Shown piece by piece: positions 1 through 6,689 of a stretch of 6,689 nt of DNA (position 1 is its first letter; the number at the start of each line of letters is the position of its first letter). Below the pieces are notes generated by a model that did no database searches, was not told where the DNA came from, and saw only the letters and a program-made list of their open reading frames with translations. Position numbers and translations under genes: made by a program. Origin of the DNA: Gammaproteobacteria bacterium (GTDB taxonomy: Bacteria > Pseudomonadota > Gammaproteobacteria > Granulosicoccales > Granulosicoccaceae). Where the stretch lies: contig JAGRHW010000197.1 in the NCBI GenBank assembly GCA_020444765.1, positions 1 through 6,689 of the forward strand. The letters run 5' to 3'.

Positions 1-640
1 TGGTGCCGGCCAGCGCAGCCGCGCCGAGCGGCATGACATCCATCCGCTCACGGCAGTCACGCAGCCGTCCACTGTCGCGCATCATCATTTCAAACCAGGC
101 CATGACATGATGACCGAAGGTGACCGGCTGGGCGGTCTGCAAATGGGTAAAGCCGGGCATGATCGCGTGCGCATGGCGATTGGCCAGCGTCAGCATGCCA
201 TGCATCAGCCGCAGCAGTTCAGCGTGGATCGAATCGATCGCATCGCGCATATACAGACGAATATCGGTCGCTACCTGGTCATTGCGCGATCGGCCGGTGT
301 GCAGCCGTTTGCCGGCAATGCCGATTTTCTCGGTCAGCCGGGCTTCGATATTCATATGAACATCTTCCAACGCTATCGACCAGTCGAACTTGCCATCAGC
401 AATTTCCTGCTCGATCTCATCCAGTCCGCCGAGTATCGCCTGCAGATCCGCCTTGTCCAGCACGCCGATTTTATTCAGCATTCTGGCGTGTGCCCGCGAA
501 CCCATGATGTCATGCCGGTAGAGCCGCTTGTCAAAATCGACGGAAGCGGTGAACGCCTGAACGAACGCGTCGGTACCCTCGGTGAAGCGGCCGCCCCATT
601 GCTGGTTGGAGGTGGTTTTCGGGGATTTATCTGTCGGCAT
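1..640 (-). CDS. argH: Argininosuccinate lyase, N-terminal 213 residues (gene runs off the left edge)
   Basis: ArgH splits argininosuccinate into arginine and fumarate, the last step of arginine biosynthesis, in the cytoplasm. The minus-strand reading begins at the ATG complementary to 638-640 and stays open to the window edge. It starts MPTDKSPK and soon shows QWGGRF (about residues 14-19), typical of ArgH N-termini. Family signatures follow: EDVHMNIE (about 92-99), the substrate-binding TGRSRNDQ stretch (115-122), and [10 protein letters not shown] (163-172), whose His166 matches the conserved catalytic-region histidine of the lyase superfamily. The family is usually about 460 residues, so slightly less than half is present; the C-terminal signature loop lies outside. 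No strong Shine-Dalgarno precedes the ATG. An in-frame TTG five codons upstream is possible but less likely. The gene lies 79 nt downstream of the thioredoxin-like gene on the same strand and could be co-transcribed with it. Identification is very secure; the exact start is fairly secure. Confidence 0.97.
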   Translation of the reverse strand, partial: MPTDKSPKTTSNQQWGGRFTEGTDAFVQAFTASVDFDKRLYRHDIMGSRAHARMLNKIGVLDKADLQAILGGLDEIEQEIADGKFDWSIALEDVHMNIEARLTEKIGIAGKRLHTGRSRNDQVATDIRLYMRDAIDSIHAELLRLMHGMLTLANRHAHAIMPGFTHLQTAQPVTFGHHVMAWFEMMMRDSGRLRDCRERMDVMPLGAAALAGT

Positions 641-719
641 GGCAAACTCGGTCAAAGTCGTTAAAACGGAACGACCAATGATAGCAGTTTGCCGGCGGGA
701 AAATAAAAAGTCGCGGGGA
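641..719 (-). promoter_or_regulatory. Spacer upstream of argH with a possible -10 element
   Basis: This 79-nt spacer separates the thioredoxin-like gene from argH. Read on the minus strand it begins T-rich (CTTTTTATTTT, complementary to about 701-712) just after the upstream stop. It then contains TATCAT (complement of 678-683), five of six matches to the sigma-70 -10 consensus and about 38 nt from the argH ATG. No good -35 hexamer is seen at 17 bp; only TTATTT lies there. I also see no compact GC-rich stem before the T-rich tract, so a terminator is not supported. It may hold an argH promoter, but read-through from the upstream gene is equally possible. Confidence 0.25.
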
Positions 720-1211
720 TCAGGTGCCGCCGAGCGTGGAACGCGCCTGGTCGATTGCTCCGTCCAGATAGAGACCGTAGAAATCGATCAGCGGTACGCC
801 GGTCATACGCGGCGCGATTTCCTTGCCGGTGTGATCGAGAAACAACAGAGTCGGTGTCAGGCTGACCTTGTAGCGGCGGGCGAATTCACTCTGGCTGATG
901 GGGCTGCCGTCAAAATCCCGGATATCGGTCGGATCGTCGATATAGAGTTTCCGCAACAAGGCCTTGTCTTCGTAGTCGCCGCTGAGAATCATCGGTTGCA
1001 GGACCTTCTCTTCGATCAGCAGACAATAAGTGCAGCCATCGGCGGCCATTTCCACCACCATCGGTAACTGACGTTCGGTCATGTGTCCGGCATCGGCCTG
1101 CAGATCACTGACCCGGGTTACCTCGACCGCCGGCGGTTCGTTATCCGCAAAAGCGGTAATCCCGCCAAGGCTGATGAGAAAGAGTGACAAAGCTATGAAT
1201 TTTTCGGTCAT
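720..1211 (-). CDS. Exported thioredoxin-fold protein with a CTYC active site (SoxW-like / thioredoxin_2 type)
   Basis: This 163-residue protein is probably a periplasmic thiol-disulfide protein; its substrate is unknown. Residues 1-22 form a signal peptide: Lys4, a hydrophobic core ([13 protein letters not shown]) and an A-F-A cleavage site, predicting a mature start at Asp23. Two thioredoxin features are visible. One is a CxxC motif, Cys60-Thr-Tyr-Cys63, inside [16 protein letters not shown], which resembles SoxW-type proteins. The other is a likely cis-proline loop, [11 protein letters not shown], with Pro120. The length suits a single thioredoxin domain. The ATG (complement of 1209-1211) is preceded by GGATAAG at moderate spacing. 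The gene diverges from hemC and is followed by argH on its own strand. The fold and export are well supported. A reductase role, for example toward periplasmic or cytochrome thiols, is only a possibility suggested by the haem neighbourhood; no specific family name is claimed. Confidence 0.85.
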   Translation of the reverse strand: MTEKFIALSLFLISLGGITAFADNEPPAVEVTRVSDLQADAGHMTERQLPMVVEMAADGCTYCLLIEEKVLQPMILSGDYEDKALLRKLYIDDPTDIRDFDGSPISQSEFARRYKVSLTPTLLFLDHTGKEIAPRMTGVPLIDFYGLYLDGAIDQARSTLGGT

Positions 1212-1293
1212 TGACTTATCCGTATGCGAGCAAGGTATTATTCGGCTAATTTAACGATTTTTCACTATACAAACGGATATACCCCACATAAAT
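1212..1293. promoter_or_regulatory. AT-rich divergent promoter region between the thioredoxin-like gene and hemC
   Basis: All transcription of the hem operon and of the leftward gene probably starts here, since the two genes diverge and no other gap precedes them. For hemC, a candidate pair is TTGACT (1211-1216) and TATTAT (1236-1241). Its 19-bp spacer is longer than ideal, and the -35 overlaps the first base of the leftward ATG. For the leftward gene, TATAGT (complement of 1264-1269) matches the -10 consensus at five of six positions but lacks a good -35. The 7-bp arms TATCCGT (1217-1223) and ACGGATA (1273-1279) form an inverted repeat around the centre. No consensus operator that I know is recognisable. 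That a promoter region lies here is likely; the exact elements are guesses. Confidence 0.5.
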
Positions 1294-2214
1294 ATGAGTA
1301 ATACCATCCGCATAGCCACCCGAAACAGCCCTTTGGCGCTCTGGCAGGCTGAAGAAGTACGCCGCCGCTTACTGAAAGCACATACCGGTCTGACCGTCGA
1401 ACTGGTGACCATGACCACCAAGGGCGATCAGATGCTGGACAGCCCGCTGGCGAAAATCGGCGGCAAAGGCCTGTTTGTCAAGGAACTCGAATCCGGCATG
1501 CTGGAAGGCCGGGCCGATATCGCGGTTCATTCCATGAAGGACGTGCCGGTAAGTTTTCCGGACGGATTGCATCTGCCGGTGATCATGCAGCGGGAAAACC
1601 CGCTGGACGCCTTCGTCTCCAATCACTACAACAATTTCGACGAATTACCGGATGATGCGCGGATCGGCACCTGCAGCCTGCGCCGTCAGTGCCAGCTCAA
1701 GGCCCGCCATCCCGGTTTCAAGCTGCTCGATCTGCGCGGTAACGTCAACACCCGGCTGGCCAAACTCGATGCCGGCGAATTCGACGCCATCATCCTCGCC
1801 AGCGCCGGTCTGCTCCGGCTTGAAATGCATGACCGTATTCGCTGGCAGATTCCCGCCGAGCTCAGTTTGCCGGCGGTTGGCCAGGGTGCGATCGGCATCG
1901 AATGCCGCAGCGACGATGCTCGAACAAACGCGCTGATCAGCGAGCTGCACGATACGGAAACAGCGATCCGCCTGGCCGCGGAACGGGCCATGAACAAGCG
2001 GCTCAACGGCGGTTGCCAGGTACCGATCGCGGGCTTTGCCGAATTGCTCGATGGCCAGCTGCGCATGCGCGGGCTGGTCGGCATGCCGGACGGCTCCAGC
2101 ATACTCTACAGCGAAAAGTCCGCCGCGACGGATCAGGCCGAGGATCTGGGCATAGCTATCGCCGAAGACTTGCTGGCCCAGGGTGCCGGCAAGATACTCG
2201 ACAGCATTCTTTAA
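1294..2214 (+). CDS. hemC: Hydroxymethylbilane synthase (porphobilinogen deaminase)
   Basis: HemC joins four porphobilinogen molecules into hydroxymethylbilane in the cytoplasm, an early shared step of haem, sirohaem and cobalamin synthesis. The 306-residue length is normal for the family. The dipyrromethane cofactor attachment site is Cys241 in [13 protein letters not shown]. The catalytic aspartate is Asp83 in HSMKD. Arginines that hold the cofactor and growing chain are present as Arg10 (IATRNSPLA), Arg130-Arg131 (TCSLRRQ), Arg148 (DLRGNVNTR) and Arg154; numbering is one less than in the E. coli enzyme. The [11 protein letters not shown] segment (57-67) is also typical. No residue expected for activity is missing. 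The ATG at 1294 is the natural start because it aligns with other HemC N-termini, although no clear Shine-Dalgarno precedes it. It is the first gene of the hemCDXY operon. Confidence 0.98.
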   Translation: MSNTIRIATRNSPLALWQAEEVRRRLLKAHTGLTVELVTMTTKGDQMLDSPLAKIGGKGLFVKELESGMLEGRADIAVHSMKDVPVSFPDGLHLPVIMQRENPLDAFVSNHYNNFDELPDDARIGTCSLRRQCQLKARHPGFKLLDLRGNVNTRLAKLDAGEFDAIILASAGLLRLEMHDRIRWQIPAELSLPAVGQGAIGIECRSDDARTNALISELHDTETAIRLAAERAMNKRLNGGCQVPIAGFAELLDGQLRMRGLVGMPDGSSILYSEKSAATDQAEDLGIAIAEDLLAQGAGKILDSIL

Positions 2215-2229
2215 TTCACCGGCAGATCG

Positions 2230-3039
2230 TTGCAAACCCAATCACTGACAGGACTGCGGGTACTGGTTACCCGGCCCGTTCATCAACAGGAATCCTTTAA
2301 CGCGCTGTTGCGGGAAGCCGGCGCTATTCCGATTGCTTTTCCACTGATTGAAATCAGTGGCCCTGACGACGTGGAAGCCGCGACCCGTCAGCTCGCGCAG
2401 CTGTCTCAATCGGCCATTATTATTTTTGTCAGCCCCAATGCGGTGAGTTTTGCCAATCGCTTGCAGCCGCTGCCCTGGACAAAGGTATTGGCGCGCTTTG
2501 CCGCGATCGGAGACGCCACCGCCCGAAGCCTGTTACACTATGGTCAAGGCGTTGACATCGTGCCGGTAAATAAACTCACCAGCGAAGAATTACTGGCCCT
2601 GCCGGATTTTGCTGATGTCCGGAATAAAACCATCAGTGTCATCGGTGGCGATATCGGGCGAAGCACGATTCAGGATGAGCTCACCAAACGCGGCGCCAGG
2701 GTGGAAAAAATTATCGTTTACCGCAACCGGACACCCACGTATACGATAACGGAACAAACGAACATATTTGTCGGATCAAAGCCACATGTGGTCTGTATCA
2801 CCAGCAATCAGGGTATACTTAACCTTACGGAAATCATGGATGTTAGTTTTCGTGAACAACTGTTAAACACGCCTTTGATTGTAAACAGCGAGCGTTGCAG
2901 TAAACTGGCCCGCAGTTTAGGTTTTAACTCCGGAATCGTCGTTGCCAGCAAACCGGGTGACCAGGGGCAGCTGGACGCGTTACGGCGCTGGGCTTCCGGC
3001 CGATTTTTCAACCATTCAGAACGAGACCATGAAAGATAA
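2230..3039 (+). CDS. hemD: Uroporphyrinogen-III synthase
   Basis: HemD closes hydroxymethylbilane into uroporphyrinogen III, inverting ring D. It uses the HemC product directly, which fits its place 15 nt after hemC. The sequence is poorly conserved across the family, as usual, but characteristic pieces are in order: VLVTRP (11-16), FPLIEI (37-42), FVSPNAV (66-72), AAIGDATARSL (91-101), then second-domain segments VIGGDIGRSTIQDEL (137-151), RGARVEKIIVYR (154-165), CITSNQGILNL (189-199) and a C-terminal RSLGF region. Length is 269 residues, slightly long because of a basic and acidic tail after about residue 258. The start is TTG at 2230. No ATG or GTG lies near the N-terminus, and only five sense codons separate it from the in-frame hemC stop, so TTG is the only sensible choice. 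The ribosome-binding site is weak, suggesting translational coupling to hemC. Its 3' end overlaps hemX. Confidence 0.93.
   Translation: MQTQSLTGLRVLVTRPVHQQESFNALLREAGAIPIAFPLIEISGPDDVEAATRQLAQLSQSAIIIFVSPNAVSFANRLQPLPWTKVLARFAAIGDATARSLLHYGQGVDIVPVNKLTSEELLALPDFADVRNKTISVIGGDIGRSTIQDELTKRGARVEKIIVYRNRTPTYTITEQTNIFVGSKPHVVCITSNQGILNLTEIMDVSFREQLLNTPLIVNSERCSKLARSLGFNSGIVVASKPGDQGQLDALRRWASGRFFNHSERDHER
2341..2360. repeat. 20-bp inverted repeat inside hemD
   Basis: The arms CCACTGATT (2341-2349) and AATCAGTGG (2352-2360) are exact reverse complements separated by two bases (GA). As RNA this would form an 8-bp stem with a TGAA loop. It lies over hemD codons 38-44, which encode the conserved PLIEIS segment. 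No T-run follows, so it is not a rho-independent terminator. It may be chance within coding sequence, an mRNA structure, or a protein-binding site; the sequence alone cannot decide. Confidence 0.55.
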
Positions 3040-4336
3040 ACGCCAAACAAGCAGCAAGACCAACACGGCGGCCGGCAGTCCACCTGCCAACAATCAATCG
3101 CCGTCCAAAAAAGGAGGCGGCGTCATCGGTGGACTCGCGCTCTTTATTGCTCTGGGCGCCAGTGCGGTGTCCGCCTATCTTTATACCGAATTACAGAAAT
3201 TTCGCAGCCAGACCAGCACCCTGGTGGAAAGCAGCACCAGTGAACTCAAGACCGGCGTTGAAACCGACCTCGACAGCGTAAAGAGCCAGGTCAGCGGCCT
3301 CGACGGTCAGTTACAAACCCTCAGCGAAGGGCTGCAAACCATTACCGGTAAACTCGACACCACGACCGAGGAGTTGAGCGGCAAGCTGACTCAGCTGGGT
3401 GAAGATCTGCAATCGAAGACCCAGGCTGCCGTTACCGATGTGGCCAGCAATACAGCCGCTGCTGTTCAGGAACTGACCTCCAAAACCGAAAGCGAAATCA
3501 ATAGCCTGTCCAGTGACGTCGTTGCCGGCCGGGAAGCATTGCAACAGGAAGTCGCAACAAAATTTTCAGACATGGAACAAAGCGTCAACCAGCTGGGTGC
3601 CGATGTCTCCTCGACTCGCGAAATCGCCACCCGCGGTCAGCGTGAATGGATACTCGCTGAAGTCGAGTACCTGCTTCGCACCGGTGGCCATCGGGTTACG
3701 CTGGCCGGCGACACCAAATCTGCGGTGCTGGCACTGCGGGCCGCCTCTGACCGTCTGCATGATCTCGGCGACAGTCGTTATTCAGCGGTCCGCGCCCAGA
3801 TTGCCGAGGAAGTGGCTGAGTTACGCCAGGTCGGCACGCCGGATATCGAAGGCGTGGCATTCGAGTTACAAAAACTCAGTAAGCGCGCCGACAATCTGCC
3901 GCTGCCCCGCTCCGAACTCGCCAAGGCTGTCGAGCAGGTCAAGGAAGATCCTTCCGAGCTGGACGCCAAGGCCATGGCCGGTCAGTTTCTGCAATCGCTC
4001 AAGGATATGGTCAAGGTGGAAAAATCCGACGGCACGCCTCTGGTAAGACCCGGCAAGCCGACACGTGAACAACTGACCGCCAGTGAAGCCTTGCGGCTCA
4101 ATCTTCAGGCGGCGCGATTGTCCGCACTGCGTCGGGATCAGGAAACCTATCTCATTCATATGGACAGCGCGGAAAACTACGTCCGTGAAAACTACGAACA
4201 GGACGATTCGGTCACCCAGGCCTACCTGGAAGACCTGGCCGCACTGAAGGCACAGAAAATCGTGCCGCAGGTCAGCAAACTCGGTCAGGCTTTATCATTG
4301 TTTACTGACATCCACTCCCAAAGGGGCGAGAACTAA
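3029..4336 (+). CDS. hemX: HemX-type membrane-anchored coiled-coil protein
   Basis: HemX is an inner-membrane protein encoded beside hemCD in many gammaproteobacteria. It is often labelled uroporphyrinogen-III C-methyltransferase, but this sequence shows no methyltransferase domain and its function is not established. The 435-residue product has a short polar N-terminus rich in Lys, Ser, Asn and Pro (1-29), one transmembrane helix (about 31-52, GVIGGLALFIALGASAVSAY), and a long Ser/Thr/Glu/Gln-rich probable coiled coil (about 60-200). Next comes the family's conserved region starting at WILAEVEYLLRTGGHRVTLAGD (207-228). Late helical segments include LQAARLSALRRDQETY (359-374). The topology suggests a cytoplasmic N-terminus and a periplasmic bulk. 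The ATG at 3029 overlaps the hemD end by 11 nt and is preceded by a modest GAG. A TTG start at 2942 would add 29 non-family residues inside hemD and is rejected. The product is longer than E. coli HemX (393), mostly in the coiled coil. Confidence 0.9.
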   Translation: MKDKRQTSSKTNTAAGSPPANNQSPSKKGGGVIGGLALFIALGASAVSAYLYTELQKFRSQTSTLVESSTSELKTGVETDLDSVKSQVSGLDGQLQTLSEGLQTITGKLDTTTEELSGKLTQLGEDLQSKTQAAVTDVASNTAAAVQELTSKTESEINSLSSDVVAGREALQQEVATKFSDMEQSVNQLGADVSSTREIATRGQREWILAEVEYLLRTGGHRVTLAGDTKSAVLALRAASDRLHDLGDSRYSAVRAQIAEEVAELRQVGTPDIEGVAFELQKLSKRADNLPLPRSELAKAVEQVKEDPSELDAKAMAGQFLQSLKDMVKVEKSDGTPLVRPGKPTREQLTASEALRLNLQAARLSALRRDQETYLIHMDSAENYVRENYEQDDSVTQAYLEDLAALKAQKIVPQVSKLGQALSLFTDIHSQRGEN

Positions 4337-5599
4337 ATGAAAACACTCGTCGTATCTCTACTGTTGATCGCGGTTGCGATCGCCGCGGCTTTTTTCATTC
4401 ACAAGGATCCGGGACAGGTCGATGTGGTCTTCCAGGGACTGCATTATGGACCAATGTCGCTCGGCATCGTACTGGCCGCCATCGCTGTGGCCTTTATCGT
4501 TTTTTACATTATTACGCGATTGCTGCTCGGTCTGATGAACGCGCCGAAGAAACTCAAGAAACGCAGTATCCAGAACCGTGAGCGCAAGGCACATGAGTCG
4601 CTCGGCGCGGGCCTGGTCAAATACAGCGAAGGCAATTTCGAAAGCGCGGAATCCACCCTGCTCAATTACTTGTCGGCGAATAAAACCTGTGATGCGGCAA
4701 CGTACATCACCGCCGCCAAGTCCGCCAATGAGCGCAAGCAGTACGATCTGAGCGCCAGCTATCTTAAAAAAGCCGCCGAATGCTCGCCGGAATCCGAAAT
4801 CGCCATCGGCATCACCGAATCGCGTATGCTGTTGCAACGTAACGAGTTTCACGATGCCGTGAAAAAATTATCCGAAATCCGCAACCAGGCGCCGTCCAAT
4901 ACCCAGGCAATGTGGCTGCTGGTTCAGGCTTATCAGAAAACCCGTAACTGGGAGAGCATGTCGGACCTGCTGAAAACCGCCCGCAAAAAACAGGCGGCAC
5001 CCAAGGACGATCTGCTGGCGATGGAAAAAGCCGCGGCAACCGGCGCCTTGAGCGATGCTCCTGATGGAAATGTCGAGAACATTTTCAGCCGCCTGCCGGG
5101 CCATGTTCAGGAGCTGAGCGGGGTTGTTTATGCCTATGCCCGTCGCCTGAACGGCATGAACAAAGGCGATGAAGCCGCGAAGCTGATCAGTAAATCGCTC
5201 GGCAACCAGTGGGACGAGGATCTGGCTGAACTTTACGGCAACATCCAGAGCAGCGACGTCTCAGCGCAACTGGAACAGGCGGAAAAATGGAGCAAGGATA
5301 ACGGCGAGAGCGTTTCGCTGCTACTGACTCTCGGTAATCTGTCTTACCGCAGGAACCTGTGGGGCAAGGCCAAGGAATACATCCTCAAGAGCATTGCCAT
5401 CAAACCGACGCAGCAGGCGTTTTTCGCACTGGGCAAAACCCTGGAAGCGATGGACGATAATGACGGCGCGTTAGAAGCCTACAAGCACGGTTATGCTGTA
5501 AATGCGGATTTTTCGCCTACCAAGCCAGCCGCCAGCGCACCGTTGGAAAATCCGGCGAAAATCGCCGGCAGCCGGGAAGCGTCAGCAGCACCAGCCTGA
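4337..5599 (+). CDS. hemY: HemY-type inner-membrane tetratricopeptide-repeat protein
   Basis: HemY of proteobacteria is a membrane protein co-transcribed with hemCDX. It is unrelated to the Bacillus HemY protoporphyrinogen oxidase, has no flavin-binding motif here, and its exact role in haem metabolism is unresolved. The 420-residue product has two transmembrane helices (about 4-21 and 42-66) joined by a short loop containing KDPGQVDVVFQG, the HemY N-terminal domain pattern. A basic stretch follows (APKKLKKRSIQNRERKA, 69-85), placing the large C-terminal part in the cytoplasm. That part is a helical TPR-like solenoid: LVKYSEGNFESAESTLLNYL (93-112), YDLSASYLKKAAECSP (136-151), and the clearest repeat LGKTLEAMDDNDGALEAYKHGY (365-386). 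The last 30 residues are Ala/Pro-rich and probably disordered. The ATG directly follows the hemX TAA, and AAGGGG (4321-4326) inside the hemX end is a good ribosome-binding site ten bases upstream. It is the last gene of the operon. Confidence 0.93.
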   Translation: MKTLVVSLLLIAVAIAAAFFIHKDPGQVDVVFQGLHYGPMSLGIVLAAIAVAFIVFYIITRLLLGLMNAPKKLKKRSIQNRERKAHESLGAGLVKYSEGNFESAESTLLNYLSANKTCDAATYITAAKSANERKQYDLSASYLKKAAECSPESEIAIGITESRMLLQRNEFHDAVKKLSEIRNQAPSNTQAMWLLVQAYQKTRNWESMSDLLKTARKKQAAPKDDLLAMEKAAATGALSDAPDGNVENIFSRLPGHVQELSGVVYAYARRLNGMNKGDEAAKLISKSLGNQWDEDLAELYGNIQSSDVSAQLEQAEKWSKDNGESVSLLLTLGNLSYRRNLWGKAKEYILKSIAIKPTQQAFFALGKTLEAMDDNDGALEAYKHGYAVNADFSPTKPAASAPLENPAKIAGSREASAAPA

Positions 5600-5617
5600 A
5601 TCCAGGCCGTCAATCAA

Positions 5618-5642
5618 AGGATCGGACACGCTGTCCGGTCCT
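5618..5642. terminator. Probable bidirectional terminator between hemY and ubiD
   Basis: An 11-bp stem with one G-T pair is formed by AGGATCGGACA (5618-5628) and TGTCCGGTCCT (5632-5642), closed by a CGC loop. It sits in the 43-nt gap between the converging hemY and ubiD, 18 nt after the hemY stop and directly against the ubiD stop. The tail on the plus strand is CTATTCCTT and on the minus strand TTTGATT, so the T-tracts are weak in both directions. Position and stem strength support termination of both genes, though efficiency may be modest. Confidence 0.72.
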
Positions 5643-6689
5643 CTATTCCTTCCGTTGTAGATTTTCCAGGCCCAGCACCGGCCATTTCTCGTCAACCCGC
5701 TGTTTGATTGCATCACTCATGACGATCGGCCTACCCCATTCCCGCCGGGTTTCACCGGGCATTTTATTGGTGGCATCCAGTCCCATCTTTGAACCAAGAC
5801 CGGCCTGCGGCGAGGCGAAATCCAGATAATCGATCGGTGTGTTTTCAATCAGTGTGGTATCGCGCGCCGGGTCCATGCGCGTGGTGATGGCCCAAATCAC
5901 ATCTTCCCAATTCCGCGCATCGACGTCGTCATCAACCACCACCACGAACTTGGTGTACATAAACTGCCGAAGAAACGACCAGACACCCATCATCACGCGC
6001 TTGGCGTGCCCCGGGTACTGCTTGCGCATACTGACTACCGCCATCCGGTAAGAACAACCTTCCGGCGGCAGATAAAAATCGACGATTTCCGGAAACTGTT
6101 TTTGCAGGATCGGGATAAACACCTCGTTCAAAGCCAACCCGAGAATGGCCGGTTCGTCCGGCGGACGGCCGGTATAGGTGGAATGATAAAGCGGATTTTT
6201 TCTGTGCGTGATCCGTTCGATCGTGAATACCGGAAACTGCTCAACCTCGTTGTAATAGCCGGTGTGATCGCCGTAAGGTCCTTCAGACGCGGTTTCACCG
6301 GGATAGATAAATCCTTCGAGCACGAACTCGGCCGATGCGGGAACCTGCAATTCCGACAGCGTCGATTTAGCGAGCCGGGTCCGCTCGCCGCGCAGCAGGC
6401 CGGCAAAGGCATGCTCGGAAAGCGTATCGGGCACCGGCGTCACCGCACCGAGAATCGTTGCCGGATCGGCGCCGAGCGCCACGGAAACCGGAAACGGCTG
6501 ATCGGGGTGTAATTGCGTCCATTCCCGATAATCGAGCGCCCCGCCACGATGCGACAACCAGCGCATGATCACCTTGTTGCGGGCTATGACCTGTTGCCGG
6601 TAAATGCCCATATTGGAGCGCGATTTGTGCGGCCCTCGGGTGATCACCAGTCCCCAGGTAATCAACGGCGCAGCATCTTCAGGCCAGCA
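5643..6689 (-). CDS. ubiD: 4-hydroxy-3-polyprenylbenzoate decarboxylase, C-terminal 348 residues (gene runs off the right edge)
   Basis: UbiD removes the carboxyl group of 4-hydroxy-3-polyprenylbenzoate in ubiquinone synthesis, using prenylated FMN made by UbiX plus Mn2+. The reading is open from the window edge ([20 protein letters not shown]) to a TAG at 5643-5645. Sequence similarity to E. coli UbiD is very high. From remembered family numbering, an offset of 149 places the ligands exactly: Asn175 in SNMGIYRQQ, the IYR (178-180), RWL (192-194) and RG (197-198) flavin contacts, Glu241 in [10 protein letters not shown], and the proton-donor Asp290 in [23 protein letters not shown], the cysteine-containing [10 protein letters not shown] and [12 protein letters not shown] are further hallmarks. 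About 149 N-terminal residues lie outside, giving a normal total near 497. A TTG at 6665 is internal, not the start, because conserved UbiD sequence continues upstream of it. The gene converges on hemY; its promoter is not in the window. Confidence 0.98.
   Translation of the reverse strand, partial: CWPEDAAPLITWGLVITRGPHKSRSNMGIYRQQVIARNKVIMRWLSHRGGALDYREWTQLHPDQPFPVSVALGADPATILGAVTPVPDTLSEHAFAGLLRGERTRLAKSTLSELQVPASAEFVLEGFIYPGETASEGPYGDHTGYYNEVEQFPVFTIERITHRKNPLYHSTYTGRPPDEPAILGLALNEVFIPILQKQFPEIVDFYLPPEGCSYRMAVVSMRKQYPGHAKRVMMGVWSFLRQFMYTKFVVVVDDDVDARNWEDVIWAITTRMDPARDTTLIENTPIDYLDFASPQAGLGSKMGLDATNKMPGETRREWGRPIVMSDAIKQRVDEKWPVLGLENLQRKE

Noticed and set aside
107..664. Long plus-strand open frame (185 residues) over the argH region
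   Set aside because: It is antisense to argH, whose minus-strand translation carries clear family motifs. The plus-strand product has no recognisable features.
691..735. Possible terminator after the thioredoxin-like gene
   Set aside because: The only complementary arms (GGCGG and CCGCC) are short and about 30 nt apart, and the T-rich tract lies in the loop rather than after the stem.
582..1067. Plus-strand open frame (161 residues) across the argH start and thioredoxin-like gene
   Set aside because: It overlaps two well-supported minus-strand genes and resembles no known family.
1645..2241. Minus-strand open frame (198 residues) inside hemC
   Set aside because: It is an antisense shadow of hemC caused by its GC-biased third positions; hemC has all its catalytic residues.
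1902..2300. Plus-strand open frame (132 residues) bridging the hemC-hemD junction
   Set aside because: It is an out-of-frame shadow. Both flanking genes are intact in another frame and the product is arginine/glycine-rich without motifs.
2552..2557. Perfect TTGACA hexamer inside hemD as an internal promoter
   Set aside because: No acceptable -10 hexamer lies 16-18 bp downstream.
2782..2791. Perfect 10-bp palindrome CCACATGTGG in hemD
   Set aside because: Palindromes of this length are expected several times by chance in a window of this size, and nothing nearby supports a site.
2942..3028. TTG-initiated 29-residue extension of hemX into hemD
   Set aside because: The added residues do not resemble HemX N-termini. 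The ATG at 3029 gives the expected polar leader before the membrane helix and a short overlap.
4376..4383. GCGATCGC octamer near the hemY start, as in the cyanobacterial HIP1 repeat
   Set aside because: I noticed only this copy, and the gene content is gammaproteobacterial, so chance explains it.
6006..6512. Plus-strand open frame (168 residues) opposite ubiD
   Set aside because: It is antisense to a highly conserved enzyme with every expected ligand residue present.

Overview
The window looks like ordinary chromosomal core sequence from a gammaproteobacterium. The evidence is the order argH | hemC-hemD-hemX-hemY, with HemX and HemY of the proteobacterial membrane-protein type, followed by a UbiD very close to the enterobacterial enzyme. 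The argH / hemCD / hemX / hemY neighbourhood resembles Pseudomonas aeruginosa, but the algZ-algR regulator pair that sits between argH and hemC there is absent. A small exported thioredoxin-fold gene takes its place. I cannot name genus or species from the sequence.

Layout. Positions 1-640 (minus) hold the first 213 codons of argH, running off the left edge. Positions 641-719 are a short spacer. Positions 720-1211 (minus) encode a 163-residue exported thioredoxin-like protein with a CTYC active site. Positions 1212-1293 are an AT-rich divergent promoter region. Positions 1294-5599 (plus) are a tight four-gene operon: hemC, hemD (TTG start, 15 nt after the hemC stop and in the same frame), hemX (ATG overlapping the hemD end by 11 nt) and hemY (ATG directly after the hemX stop). 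Positions 5618-5642 form a hairpin that probably terminates both hemY and the converging ubiD. Positions 5643-6689 (minus) are the last 348 codons of ubiD, running off the right edge.

How the genes work together. HemC and HemD carry out consecutive steps of tetrapyrrole synthesis: porphobilinogen to hydroxymethylbilane to uroporphyrinogen III. HemX and HemY are inner-membrane proteins long known to be co-transcribed with them but without an established enzymatic step. ArgH performs the last step of arginine synthesis. UbiD performs the prenylated-FMN-dependent decarboxylation in ubiquinone synthesis. Haem and ubiquinone both feed the respiratory chain, but the convergent arrangement gives no direct sign of shared regulation.

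I found no mobile element, CRISPR array, RNA gene or phage signature, and no convincing new biological system. The points most worth a second look are the same-frame hemC/hemD junction with its TTG start, a near-perfect 20-bp inverted repeat inside hemD, and the thioredoxin-fold gene in the place of algZ-algR.
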